39,218 bases of DNA from Sphaerobacter sp. (lineage in GTDB: Bacteria; Chloroflexota; Chloroflexia; Thermomicrobiales; Thermomicrobiaceae). Below the pieces are notes generated by a model. It was given only the letters and a program-made list of their open reading frames with translations. It was not told the DNA's origin and searched no databases. How positions within the stretch are numbered: position 1 is the first letter of the stretch; every line of letters starts with the position of its first letter. The stretch covers positions 1 through 39,218 of the forward strand of contig JASBVL010000003.1 of the NCBI GenBank assembly GCA_029961075.1, in the 5' to 3' direction. The position numbers were made by a program, and so were the translations under genes. Of the stretch, positions 17,910 through 25,983 are shown piece after piece.

Positions 17910-18649
17910 ACCCCGGTGCATCCCGAACCGCGACGATCCCCGTCCTCGGCGCCCGCACGCCGGGGCTGGGGCGGGTGCGCTTCTGCGAGGCACGGCTCCC
18001 CGACCCGGCGCTCGGCGCGTGGGTCGCCGTGCCCGGCCCGGCCGGTGAGGAAGCGGGTCAGATCGTCGTCACCCCGCAGCAGGTGGCGCTGGCGCGCCTG
18101 CCCCGCGCGCTGCCGGCCGTCACCCGCCGGCTCTCGCCGGCGGAGATCCGGCGCGCGGTGGACCTGACCGAGGCGGCCCGCGCCGCGCTGGACCGAGCGC
18201 TGACCCGGATCCAGGAGTCCGGCCTGCCGGTCTTCCTCACCAGCCTGCGCTTCACCCTCGACGGCGCCACCGCGCTCGCCGCCTACCGCGGGACGCCGCA
18301 GGATGCGGGCGCCCTGGCGTCGCTCATGTCGGACGTGCTCGGCCGGCCGGCCCGAACCGAGTGGGAGGGCCCGCTGGCCCCGGCGCCCGGCCACCTGTTC
18401 GGCGGCCTCGGCCGCCTGCGCGCCGAGCCCCTCGATCTCGACGCCACCGTGGCCGCGCGCTTCGACCGGCCGGGGAGCGCGACGGTCGCCCCGGAGGGCC
18501 TGCCCCGCATCGGCAGCCGCGTCCAGACGCCGGAAGGATCTGGCACCCTCCAGTCCGTCACGACGCGCCATCGCCAGGCCACCGTCCAGCTCGAGAGCGG
18601 CGCGGTGGTGACCGTCCCGCTCGCCGAGCTCCGCCCGGCCGAACCGTAA
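17891..18649 (+). CDS. PSP1/RicT (YaaT)-like protein
   Basis: A 252-residue protein that I assign to the PSP1/RicT group. The N-terminal part (GRVRFCEARL, then GAWVAVPGPAGEEAGQIVVTPQQV) follows the PSP1 pattern, and the C-terminal segment GSRVQTPEGSGTLQS followed by VQLESGAVVTVPLAEL is the small beta domain often at the end of RicT-like proteins. In many Gram-positive bacteria yaaT lies directly after holB, and here the ATG is inside the holB 3' end with a 19-base overlap and no clear ribosome site, implying coupled translation. In Bacillus RicT works with RicA and RicF in RNA maturation; whether that applies here is inference. Confidence 0.65.
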   Translation: MAATPLNPGASRTATIPVLGARTPGLGRVRFCEARLPDPALGAWVAVPGPAGEEAGQIVVTPQQVALARLPRALPAVTRRLSPAEIRRAVDLTEAARAALDRALTRIQESGLPVFLTSLRFTLDGATALAAYRGTPQDAGALASLMSDVLGRPARTEWEGPLAPAPGHLFGGLGRLRAEPLDLDATVAARFDRPGSATVAPEGLPRIGSRVQTPEGSGTLQSVTTRHRQATVQLESGAVVTVPLAELRPAEP

Positions 18650-18783
18650 GGCGGCCCCCGCGCCCGGGTGGGCAACCCGCGGCGACTCGGCGACCCGCAC
18701 GGCCGGATGCGCGTGGGAGGGGAGGGCCGTGTGCCCGCGGAGCGCGGCGCTCAGCCAGTCCGGCCAGCGGTGGCCAACGGAAA

Positions 18784-18804
18784 CGGCCGGGCACTGCCCG
18801 GCCG
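18784..18804. terminator. Hairpin between two convergent genes
   Basis: CGGCCGGGC and GCCCGGCCG form a perfect 9-bp stem around ACT between the PSP1-type gene (+) and the pseudophosphatase gene (-). Position and symmetry suit a bidirectional terminator, but there is no T-tract on either side. Confidence 0.5.
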
Positions 18805-18832
18805 GTGGTACCGAATGGGATGCCTGCGGGCG

Positions 18833-21292
18833 CTACCGCGCAGGCGGTGGCGGCAGATGCACCTGGAGCAGCGCCTGATCGGTCAGGACATAGGCCACGC
18901 CCAGGATATCGTCCACCGCGATGTCGCGGATGTTCGCCAGCGACGGCGCGCCAGCCCCCGCCATGAACTGCTGCACCACGGCGCCGTCGCGCGTCAGGCG
19001 CAGGATCCGTCCCTCGCCGTCCGCCACATACATGTACGGCCGGCCCGGCTGCGCCGAGAGCGCCACCGCGTCGTGGATGGCCGGCGTCACCGTCGGCGTG
19101 TAGGTGTGCTCCAGCGCGCTGCGGTAGAAGTCCAGCACGCGGCCGTCGGCGAGCAGGACGTAGATGCGCCCGTCGATCTCCATGTCGGTCGCCTGGGTCA
19201 GGTCCTCGGCCGCCAGCCCGCCGGTCCAGTCCTCCGGCTGCTGCGCGAACGCGCCGCTCGCGAACTTCAGGATCTGGCCCGACGAGGGGGACAGCAGGTA
19301 GAGGTTCCCGCCGTAGCCGTTCGACTGCACGATCCCGGCGTAGGCCGTCCCGAAGGTCCCGAGCGGCTGCCGGCTCCAGGTCGCCGTCGCCGGGTCGAAC
19401 AGGTAGGCGGCCGTGCCGGAGAAGGCGATCGGGCTGCCGTCACCCCAGGCGGCGCCGAGGAGGGTCCCGACCGGCTCCCCCCCCACCAGGTCGTCCGGCC
19501 CAAGCAGACGGATGAGCTTGGTCCCGTCGGTGTCCAGCCGATAGAGGGCGTCGGTGAACACGTACAGTTGCCCGTTGCCGAAGAAGATGCGCGGCGACAC
19601 GCCCTCCGGCGCCGCGGGCACCCCGCCCAGCACCTGGATGTTGGCCAACCGGTCGATGCCGAGCGCCTGGTCCCGGGTTGTCGCGATGGCCGCCAGCTCC
19701 TGCTCCGCCCGCACCGCGTCCAGTCCCGCGGCCTGCGCCTGACGGATGCGCGCCTCGGCCGCCTCCAGGTACGCCTGGGCGGCCAGCGGGCTCGTCTGCT
19801 CCAGCGCCTGCTGGCGCTGCGCCACCGCCTCCTGGAACAACTGCTCGATCTTCGCCTCGCGGGCGCGAACGCGGCTGTTGTGGACCGAGAAGATCAGCGC
19901 GCCGGTCAGGCACACGATGAGCACCAGCGCCACCACGCCGGTCAGGCGACCAACCGGCGCCCGGGGGAGCCGCGCACGGATGCCGGTGAAGTCGGGCAGC
20001 CGTGGCCGATCCTCGTACCGACCCAGGCGCGGGAGCCCGAGTGTCCCGTCGTCCCGCGGCTGCTCGATGGGCCGGTCGCGGTTGACCGTGAGCTGCCAGA
20101 CGCCGACGACCGCGGCGGAGAGGGCTAAGACGGCACCGGCGAGTAGCTCGGTCAGCGTTCGTCTCCCTTCCCCGTGGTCCCCGTCGTCTACGGGGTCCGC
20201 AAACGCACCGTCGTCAGGCCAGGCAGCCTCGGGCGCGTCATCGGCGCCGCCGTGCTCGGCGTGGGGTTCCCAGTACACGCCGTCCGGGTCGTGTCCCGGG
20301 AAGCCGACCACGAGCGGCTCGTCGTGGCGGGCCGGCGGAAACCGCCGGGCCGTGTCCGCCCCGCCGACGGGCCCGGCCGGGGCCGCGTCGCCGCTGTCGA
20401 TGTCCGGCCCGTCTTCTGGGGTACCCCCAGTGTGCACCGCGCTCGCGCGCCGGTCAAGCGCCTCGCGCGACCGCCGTGCCCGCGACTGGAGGCGCTCGGC
20501 TGTCTCCTCCGGCAGGAGATGGCTGAACATCGACGCCGCCCGGCGCAGGAAACTGATCTCCGCCGACGGTCGCGCGCCGGCCTCGGCGCCGGTCACGGCG
20601 ATCGCCGCCCCGTAGCCGTCGCTCAGGGCGAACGTCTGCGCCAGCCCGAGCAGGTGGTCAGCGACCGCGCCGGCATCGCCCGCGACGAAGACCTCCTGCG
20701 GCGCTAGGTCGATCACCCGCGCCAGGGAGGTCGACACCAGGGTGATCAGGTCGCCGCGCTCGATGCGCGTGTGGTAGAGCTCCGGCTCGATCTCCGGGAA
20801 CAGGCCGAGGGGCTGGGCCTCCTCCGCCAGGCGCCGCCGGCCGCGCCAGGTCTCCAGGCCGGGGAAGGCGTAGAGCTCCCCTTCCTGCCCGATGAGCACC
20901 TGGCTCGGCGGGACCTGCGCCAGGTAGAGGTCGTCGTCGCGCGCCAGGATCAGGGTCAGCCCGAACCGCAGCCGATGGGCCAGCGGTCGATCCACGTTGG
21001 CGGTGCACAGCCAGGCGTTGGCGGCCTCCACCGCGCCGAGGATGGCCGCCGTCGGCGACTGTCCACCCCGCCGCGCCAGCTCGTCGTGCATCAGATCGAG
21101 CACCTCGCGGGCGGCCACCTCCACTCCCGGCACGTCATCGACCGGCTCCAGGATGGCGAACACGTGCCGCGTGCCGCGCACACCGAGGTCATCGGCCGGC
21201 GCCACCGACAAGAATGGCGAGTCCGCGGTGAGCCGCCCCGCGTCGATCGCCACCACGGAGGTAGCCGCTTCTCGTGATTGCAGACGAGGCAT
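18833..21292 (-). CDS. Degenerate PP2C domain - membrane - beta-propeller protein
   Basis: An 819-residue protein in four parts. Residues 1-236 follow a PP2C phosphatase topology, but the metal-binding signatures are lost: the GDSR site reads PPSQ (DLYLAQVPPSQVL, 121-133) and the SDGL site reads STSL (187-190). This predicts a pseudophosphatase. A low-complexity acidic linker (about 285-375) follows. Two hydrophobic segments lie at 379-401 and 449-470, then an Arg/Glu/Ala-rich helix likely to be a coiled coil (473-540). Residues 555-819 carry repeated short beta segments such as LYVFTDALYRLD and IYVLLADGRVLDF, suggesting a beta-propeller sensor. Topology is ambiguous because the loop between the two segments is basic. 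The ATG at 21292 has AAAGG upstream; the longer start lacks one. Confidence 0.7.
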   Translation of the reverse strand: MPRLQSREAATSVVAIDAGRLTADSPFLSVAPADDLGVRGTRHVFAILEPVDDVPGVEVAAREVLDLMHDELARRGGQSPTAAILGAVEAANAWLCTANVDRPLAHRLRFGLTLILARDDDLYLAQVPPSQVLIGQEGELYAFPGLETWRGRRRLAEEAQPLGLFPEIEPELYHTRIERGDLITLVSTSLARVIDLAPQEVFVAGDAGAVADHLLGLAQTFALSDGYGAAIAVTGAEAGARPSAEISFLRRAASMFSHLLPEETAERLQSRARRSREALDRRASAVHTGGTPEDGPDIDSGDAAPAGPVGGADTARRFPPARHDEPLVVGFPGHDPDGVYWEPHAEHGGADDAPEAAWPDDGAFADPVDDGDHGEGRRTLTELLAGAVLALSAAVVGVWQLTVNRDRPIEQPRDDGTLGLPRLGRYEDRPRLPDFTGIRARLPRAPVGRLTGVVALVLIVCLTGALIFSVHNSRVRAREAKIEQLFQEAVAQRQQALEQTSPLAAQAYLEAAEARIRQAQAAGLDAVRAEQELAAIATTRDQALGIDRLANIQVLGGVPAAPEGVSPRIFFGNGQLYVFTDALYRLDTDGTKLIRLLGPDDLVGGEPVGTLLGAAWGDGSPIAFSGTAAYLFDPATATWSRQPLGTFGTAYAGIVQSNGYGGNLYLLSPSSGQILKFASGAFAQQPEDWTGGLAAEDLTQATDMEIDGRIYVLLADGRVLDFYRSALEHTYTPTVTPAIHDAVALSAQPGRPYMYVADGEGRILRLTRDGAVVQQFMAGAGAPSLANIRDIAVDDILGVAYVLTDQALLQVHLPPPPAR

Positions 21293-21448
21293 GTTCGGCC
21301 TTTCCCAACCCCAGTTCAGGCATCCCCGGATCGCCGCGGCCGCGCACGGCACGCAGCATCCCCCAGCGGCGGGCCGGTCGGCCCGCCGAGACGCACTGTC
21401 TATTCAGCAGTGTGGAGGATCAGCCGCTGTGACTGGCTGACAACCGCC

Positions 21449-21477
21449 AGTCTAGCACACGGGTGTACGTACGTCCA
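21449..21477 (-). promoter_or_regulatory. Promoter of the pseudophosphatase-propeller gene
   Basis: On the - strand, TGGACG (21472-21477) and TGC-TAGACT (-10 at 21449-21454) are 17 bases apart, about 155 bases upstream of the ATG. The gene is thus expressed separately from the TPR gene before it. Confidence 0.55.
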
Positions 21478-21500
21478 GGGTACGAAGGTACATAGTGTAC
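21465..21500. repeat. Cluster of five GTAC sites over a promoter
   Basis: GTAC occurs at 21465, 21469, 21480, 21488 and 21497, i.e. five copies in 36 bases, covering the spacer, -35 and upstream side of the promoter. In DNA this GC-rich such a cluster is unlikely by chance and may be an operator array. Confidence 0.45.
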
Positions 21501-21523
21501 GGACGCTTGGTTAGCCGCGAGCG

Positions 21524-23674
21524 CTAATCCCGGAGCGTGTCCCGCCCCGGCTCCGGCTCGTCGCTCACCGCGAGCTCGCCGAGGAGGAGATCGTCCCCGA
21601 AGCCGCTGCCCCCGGTCGGCGTGGCCGGGCCCAGCCAGCGGAGCAGCTCGCGCGCGGCGTCCGCGGTCGCGAAGTCGCCCGCGGCCATGGCCTGCTCGAT
21701 CGCCCGATCGAGGTGGCGCCGCGCCTCATCGTCCTGCTCACGGTCGTACAGCAGGGCCCCGAGGTTGTAGTGGAGAATCGCTGCGCTGCGGCGATCACCC
21801 AGCGCGTCGGTGACCTCCAGCGCCCGGTAGTAGCTCTCGATCGCCGCGTCCGCCTTGCCGGCGGCGTCCTGGACCGTGGCCAGCCCGCGCAGTGCGCGGG
21901 CCAGCATGCGCGACGAGCCCGCCGCTTCGGCGGCGACCACCGCGCCCCGGTAGTGCTCCTCGGCTTCCGCCAGGTGGTTGCTCCCCTGGTACAGCCGCGC
22001 GAGCTGGCCGTGCAGCCGCGCCTTTATCTCCGGGCTGCCGTCGAGGGTGGCCACCTCCAGCGCCTGGCGCAGGTGCTTGATCGCGGCGGCCGGCTGCCCC
22101 GCCTGGGTTGCCAGGTGGGCCAGCAGTTGTAGGTAGTGCAGCTCTTCCTGGGTATGCCCGCGCCCGCGCGCGATCGCCAGCGCGCGGTGCAGGTTGTCCT
22201 CGGCCTCCCGCAGCATGCCGCGGCTCATGTTGATCGAGCCGAGCAGCGCGTACGCCTCGGACTCGAGGTGCGCGTTCCCCGCCTGACGCGCCAGCTCCAG
22301 CGCGCGCGAGGCGACCGCCAGCGCGTCGGCCGTCTCGTCGAACTGCAGCAGCAGCTCGCCGATCCCGATCAGCCACCGGCCCTCCGCCGCCGGGTCGCCG
22401 CTCTGCCGCGCGTCGTCGAGCGCCTGCATCAGGCAGTCCAGCGCCTCGTTGCGGCGCCCGAGCGCGCCGTAGGCCAGCCCCAGCAGCCCCAGCACCCGCT
22501 GGCGCAGGAGCGGCTCGTCCAACCCCTCGACCAGGTGGGCCGCCGACTCCAGCAGGTTGCGGGCGCCCTCCGCGTCCCGCAGCTTGATCAGCGTCTCCGC
22601 CGCCTCCAGCAGCGCCCGCACCGCCGCCGCACGGTTGCCCAGGCGCTGCTCCAGCTCGGCCAGCTCCCGGAAATGACCGGCCGCGTCCTGGAGGTAGCCG
22701 GCATGCTGCTCGACGCGGGACAGCCCCGTCAGGCAGCGGCTCTCCATCGCCAAGTCGCCCATCTCGCGGGCGCGCGCCAGCGCCGACAGGAGCTGCGTCC
22801 GGGCACCCTCGAACTGCCCGGTCTCCGCCATCAGCGCCGCGGCCTGGACGGCGATCTCCACCTGGAGCCGCGTGTCGATGGTCCGCTCGGCCGCGTCCTG
22901 GGCCTGCTGCAAGAGGAGCATGCCCCCCTCGCGGTCGCCCTGCTCGCGCAGGATCACCACCTGCCGCAGCAGGGCGTCCACGACGCCGGCGAAGTGGCCC
23001 ACCCGGCGCGCGCTCCGCGCGGCGCGATGGTAGAACTCGCGCGCCGCGGCGTCGTCCCCATCGCGCCGCGCCAGGTCACCGAGGAGCAGGGCCGTCTCGA
23101 CATCCTCGAGCGTGTCGACGTCCTCGCGCCCCGCCTCCAACTGGCGCGAGAGGAGCTCACGGGCACGGTCGGCCTCGCCCCGGTCGAAGGCCAGCCGGGC
23201 GAGCCGGGCCAGGGCGCGCCGCTGCCCGGGGATGTTGGCGATGCGCTCGGCGGCGTGCAGCGCCTCACGCAGGTGCAGCTCCTGGTCGCGCTGCTCGCCC
23301 ATCTCGGCCAGCAGCTCCGCCGCGCGCAGGTTGCAGTCGACCAGCACGCGGTCGAAGCCCTTGTGGCGCGCCGCCAGGATGGCCAGCCGGGTCAAGATCA
23401 GCGCGCGCTCCGGGTCGTCGACGGCCGCTCGCGCCGCCTCGCGGTCGAGCTCCCACAGGTCGCCGTCCGCCAGGCGGTTCAGGATGGTCTGCCGCTCCAC
23501 CTCCTGGTACGCCCGCTCGACCGGGATGCGGCCGTCCCACACGTCGTTCGCCAGCCGGTAGATCGGGTTCCGCTCGATCCCCTGGCGGCGCCGCAGCCAC
23601 CGCCCGACCTGCTCGAACCCAATTCCCCCCCGTGGGCGACGTCCTCGCTCGGTGTCCGACCAGTCCCCGTCCAT
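21524..23674 (-). CDS. TPR-repeat protein, 716 aa
   Basis: An all-helical protein of about 716 residues with at least a dozen tetratricopeptide-like repeats, easily seen in stretches such as AYALLGSINMSRGMLREAE and LGALLYDREQDDEARRHLDR. Repeats run from about residue 95 to 690. The N-terminal 70 residues are basic and lack repeats; the C-terminal tail is acidic. There is no signal peptide, so it should be a cytoplasmic scaffold. The ATG follows the stop of the dehydratase gene by six bases, with GGGGAG inside that gene's end, so the two are co-transcribed. Its partner may be the pseudophosphatase encoded next, but that is inference from adjacency. Confidence 0.8.
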   Translation of the reverse strand: MDGDWSDTERGRRPRGGIGFEQVGRWLRRRQGIERNPIYRLANDVWDGRIPVERAYQEVERQTILNRLADGDLWELDREAARAAVDDPERALILTRLAILAARHKGFDRVLVDCNLRAAELLAEMGEQRDQELHLREALHAAERIANIPGQRRALARLARLAFDRGEADRARELLSRQLEAGREDVDTLEDVETALLLGDLARRDGDDAAAREFYHRAARSARRVGHFAGVVDALLRQVVILREQGDREGGMLLLQQAQDAAERTIDTRLQVEIAVQAAALMAETGQFEGARTQLLSALARAREMGDLAMESRCLTGLSRVEQHAGYLQDAAGHFRELAELEQRLGNRAAAVRALLEAAETLIKLRDAEGARNLLESAAHLVEGLDEPLLRQRVLGLLGLAYGALGRRNEALDCLMQALDDARQSGDPAAEGRWLIGIGELLLQFDETADALAVASRALELARQAGNAHLESEAYALLGSINMSRGMLREAEDNLHRALAIARGRGHTQEELHYLQLLAHLATQAGQPAAAIKHLRQALEVATLDGSPEIKARLHGQLARLYQGSNHLAEAEEHYRGAVVAAEAAGSSRMLARALRGLATVQDAAGKADAAIESYYRALEVTDALGDRRSAAILHYNLGALLYDREQDDEARRHLDRAIEQAMAAGDFATADAARELLRWLGPATPTGGSGFGDDLLLGELAVSDEPEPGRDTLRD

Positions 23675-23680
23675 GGTCGC

Positions 23681-24661
23681 TTAGCTCCCCGCCGTCGACA
23701 ACGCCCAACGCAACGTGTCAAGCGTAATGTTCCCACCGCTCACGATCAACCCGACTTTCTTGCCAGCGAGTTCGGCGCGGAGCTGCTCGGCCGCCGCGAA
23801 CGCCGCGGCGCCCGCCCCCTCGGCCAGGAGATGCGCCGTCTGCAGCAGCCGGACGATCGCCCGCCGCAGCTCCTCCTCCGACACCAGGCGCATGTCGTCG
23901 ACCAGCTCCCACATGATCCGCAGGGGCAGCTCGAACGCGACCCGGGTCGCCAATCCCTCGGCGAAGGTCGCGCCGCCCTCGCGCGCGACCAGCCGCCGCT
24001 CCCGGAAGGCCTGGTAGACCGCCGGCATCTCCGCCGACTGCACGCCGATGACTTTGATGGCCGGGTTGACCGCCTTCATCACGATCGCGGTGCCGCACAC
24101 GCCGCTGCCCGCGCCGACCGGCACGATCACCGCGTCCAGATCCGGCACCGCCTCGATCATCTCCAGGGCGTACGTGCCGACGCCGGCGATGAGATCGGGC
24201 TCGTTCGCCGAGTGGACGTAGCGCAGCCCGTCCTCCCGCGCCCGCTGCTCCGCCGCCAGGCGTGCCTCGTCGAAGTCCCGCCCGGTGAGCACCACCTCGG
24301 CGCCCAGGCGACGCATCGCGGCGACCTTGTCCGGGTTCGCCCCCTCCGGCGCGTAGACGACGGCGCGCACGCCGAAGACGCGCGCGGCATAGGCGATCGA
24401 CTGCCCGTGGTTGCCGGTCGACGCGGTCACCACCCCGCGCTGACGCTCATCCGGCGCGAGCCGGCTCATCAGGTAGAGCCCGCCCCGGATCTTGAAGGCG
24501 TTGATCGGCTGGAGGTTCTCACACTTGAGGTAGGCGTCGAAGCCGAAGTACTCATTGACCGCCGGGGAGTTGAGCAGCGGGGTCGGTGCCAGGTAGCGCT
24601 GCACCACGGCTCGCGCGCGCAGCACGTCCAGCAGCGTCGGCACACGCAGTTGGTCACCCAT
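23681..24661 (-). CDS. Threonine/serine dehydratase-like PLP enzyme
   Basis: A 326-residue fold-type II PLP enzyme. The cofactor lysine is Lys57 in NAFKIRGG; the phosphate-binding glycine loop is GAGSGVCG; SGGNI (from Ser308) contacts the PLP ring nitrogen. The length and lack of an ACT domain fit the catabolic threonine dehydratase/serine racemase group, which convert Thr or Ser to 2-oxobutyrate or pyruvate plus ammonia. Related members act on 3-hydroxyaspartate, so the substrate is not certain. The ATG at 24661 has GGGGGAG four bases upstream. It is the first gene of an operon with the TPR protein. Confidence 0.9.
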   Translation of the reverse strand: MGDQLRVPTLLDVLRARAVVQRYLAPTPLLNSPAVNEYFGFDAYLKCENLQPINAFKIRGGLYLMSRLAPDERQRGVVTASTGNHGQSIAYAARVFGVRAVVYAPEGANPDKVAAMRRLGAEVVLTGRDFDEARLAAEQRAREDGLRYVHSANEPDLIAGVGTYALEMIEAVPDLDAVIVPVGAGSGVCGTAIVMKAVNPAIKVIGVQSAEMPAVYQAFRERRLVAREGGATFAEGLATRVAFELPLRIMWELVDDMRLVSEEELRRAIVRLLQTAHLLAEGAGAAAFAAAEQLRAELAGKKVGLIVSGGNITLDTLRWALSTAGS

Positions 24662-24735
24662 CGCACTCCCCCACCCGTTGAGATCCCCACCGACTGCGGG
24701 CCGGGGGCGCCCCGCGTTGCCCCCGCCCTGCCGCC

Positions 24736-24741
24736 ATTATA
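24736..24741 (-). promoter_or_regulatory. -10 element of the dehydratase operon
   Basis: TATAAT on the - strand (within GATACTATAATGG), 75 bases before the dehydratase ATG. The same AT-rich island could also serve pyrF on the + strand (TATAGT, 24739-24744), which would make it a face-to-face divergent promoter. Confidence 0.5.
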
Positions 24742-24825
24742 GTATCTCGGGAGCAGCGTGACCGGCGTCGGCCACCAATCCGGCGACGGTCGACTCCGTA
24801 CGGACAGACGAGATGGGGGAAGTCG

Positions 24826-25659
24826 ATGAGCTGGCTTGAACGTTTGCGCAAGGTTTGCGAGCGGGCACAGTCGCTCGTCTGCGTCGGCCTGGACCCCGAT
24901 CCGCGGCGCCTCCCCCCGCATCTCGGCCCCGGCACGGACGCCGCCACCCTGGTCGCCTTCAACCGCGCCATCATCGACGCCACCGCCGACCTCGTCTGCG
25001 CCTACAAGCCCAACCTGGGCTTCTACCTGGCCTACGGCCCCGCCGGGGTCGAGGCACTGCTGGAGACGCGCCGGCACATCCCGGCCGAGATCCCGGTCAT
25101 CCTCGACGCCAAGGTCGGCGACATCGGCAGCACCTCGCTGGCCTACGCCCGCGCCTACTTCGACACCTGGGGCTTCGACGCGGTGACCGTCCATCCCTAC
25201 ATGGGCGAGGACGGCCTGGAGCCGTTCCTGACCCGGGCCGACCGCGGCGTGTTTGTCCTGGTCAAGACCTCGAACCCCGGCAGTGGCGATCTCCAGGATC
25301 TCCCCGTGGCCAGCGACGGCGGCACCGAGCCGCTCTACCTCCACGTCGCGGCACAGGTCCAGCGCTGGGCCGACCGCTATGGGAACTGCGGCCTCGTGGT
25401 CGGCGCGACCTACCCGCGCCAACTCGCCGAGGTGCGGCGGCGCTGCCCCGACCTCCCGATCCTCGTCCCGGGCGTCGGCGCCCAGGGGGGCGATCTCGCC
25501 GCGACCATCCAGGCCGGGCGCGACGCCGCTGGCGGCGGGCTGCTGGTCAACGCCGCCCGCAGTGTGATCTACGCCAGCGACGGGCGCGACTTCGCCGCGG
25601 CTGCACGCCAGGCGGCGACGGCGCTCCGCGACGCGATCAACCACGCACGCTGGGGCTGA
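24826..25659 (+). CDS. pyrF: Orotidine 5'-phosphate decarboxylase (type 2)
   Basis: A 277-residue TIM-barrel enzyme that decarboxylates OMP to UMP, the last step of pyrimidine synthesis. The catalytic set is present: Lys61 in AYKPN and Asp94-Lys96-Asp99 in DAKVGDI. VNAARSVIYA near the C-terminus matches the phosphate-binding end of the type 2 (longer) PyrF family, also common in actinobacteria and Deinococcus. The ATG follows GGGGGAAG at a good distance. It appears to be transcribed alone, divergent from the dehydratase operon; no other pyr gene is nearby. Confidence 0.94.
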   Translation: MSWLERLRKVCERAQSLVCVGLDPDPRRLPPHLGPGTDAATLVAFNRAIIDATADLVCAYKPNLGFYLAYGPAGVEALLETRRHIPAEIPVILDAKVGDIGSTSLAYARAYFDTWGFDAVTVHPYMGEDGLEPFLTRADRGVFVLVKTSNPGSGDLQDLPVASDGGTEPLYLHVAAQVQRWADRYGNCGLVVGATYPRQLAEVRRRCPDLPILVPGVGAQGGDLAATIQAGRDAAGGGLLVNAARSVIYASDGRDFAAAARQAATALRDAINHARWG

Positions 25660-25706
25660 GTCACCCGGCTCCGCCCACACCCGGGATGGGGCCGCCCGAA
25701 CGTGCC

Positions 25707-25735
25707 TTGACAGCCGCGGTGCCGCCTGCTAGATT
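25707..25735 (+). promoter_or_regulatory. Sigma70-type promoter of the thiamine-precursor uptake operon
   Basis: A perfect TTGACA (25707-25712), a 17-base spacer and TAGATT (25730-25735) preceded by TGC. Transcription would begin near 25742, just before the TPP aptamer. It is the best promoter in the window. Confidence 0.85.
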
Positions 25736-25760
25736 CGCGCTGACAAGCGAAGAGCCTCGG

Positions 25761-25858
25761 CACGACGACGGGAGCCCGGGGACCCGGGCTGAGAGGGTGG
25801 CCAGCGATCCGCCACCGACCGCTGAACCTGACCTGGGTAATGCCAGCGTAGGGAACGA
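25761..25858 (+). ncRNA. TPP riboswitch aptamer (THI element)
   Basis: The conserved THI-box parts occur in order: GGGAGCCCGGGGACCCGGG, then GCTGAGAGGGTGG, then CCGCTGAACCTGACCTGGGT and AATGCCAGCGTAGGGAA. CTGAGA and the TGAACCTGA...TGCCAGCGTAGGGA core are near-invariant features of the pyrimidine- and pyrophosphate-binding arms. It binds thiamine pyrophosphate in the nascent leader RNA. The downstream genes encode a thiamine-pyrimidine uptake system, the expected target. Ends are approximate. Confidence 0.95.
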
Positions 25859-25876
25859 TGTCGATCACGTCACCTC

Positions 25877-25910
25877 CGGACGCTGGCCTGACCGACAGCG
25901 TCCGTTTTTT
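25877..25910 (+). terminator. Riboswitch-controlled intrinsic terminator
   Basis: CGGACGCTG (25877-25885) and CAGCGTCCG (25896-25904) form a perfect 9-bp stem followed by six T's. The 5' arm region ACGCTGGC (25880-25887) is fully complementary to GCCAGCGT (25842-25849) of the aptamer, so without TPP the aptamer 3' strand can act as antiterminator; with TPP it is locked away and the terminator forms. Confidence 0.9.
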
Positions 25911-25983
25911 GTGCCCCGGCAGCCGGCAGGGGTCGTCCCTACCCTCGCGCGCCGGCCGGCGGGGATGACGCGAGCGTACGACC

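Noticed and set aside
22136..24742. An 868-codon + strand open frame opposite the TPR and dehydratase genes
   Set aside because: It runs across two well-supported genes on the other strand and has no recognisable domain.
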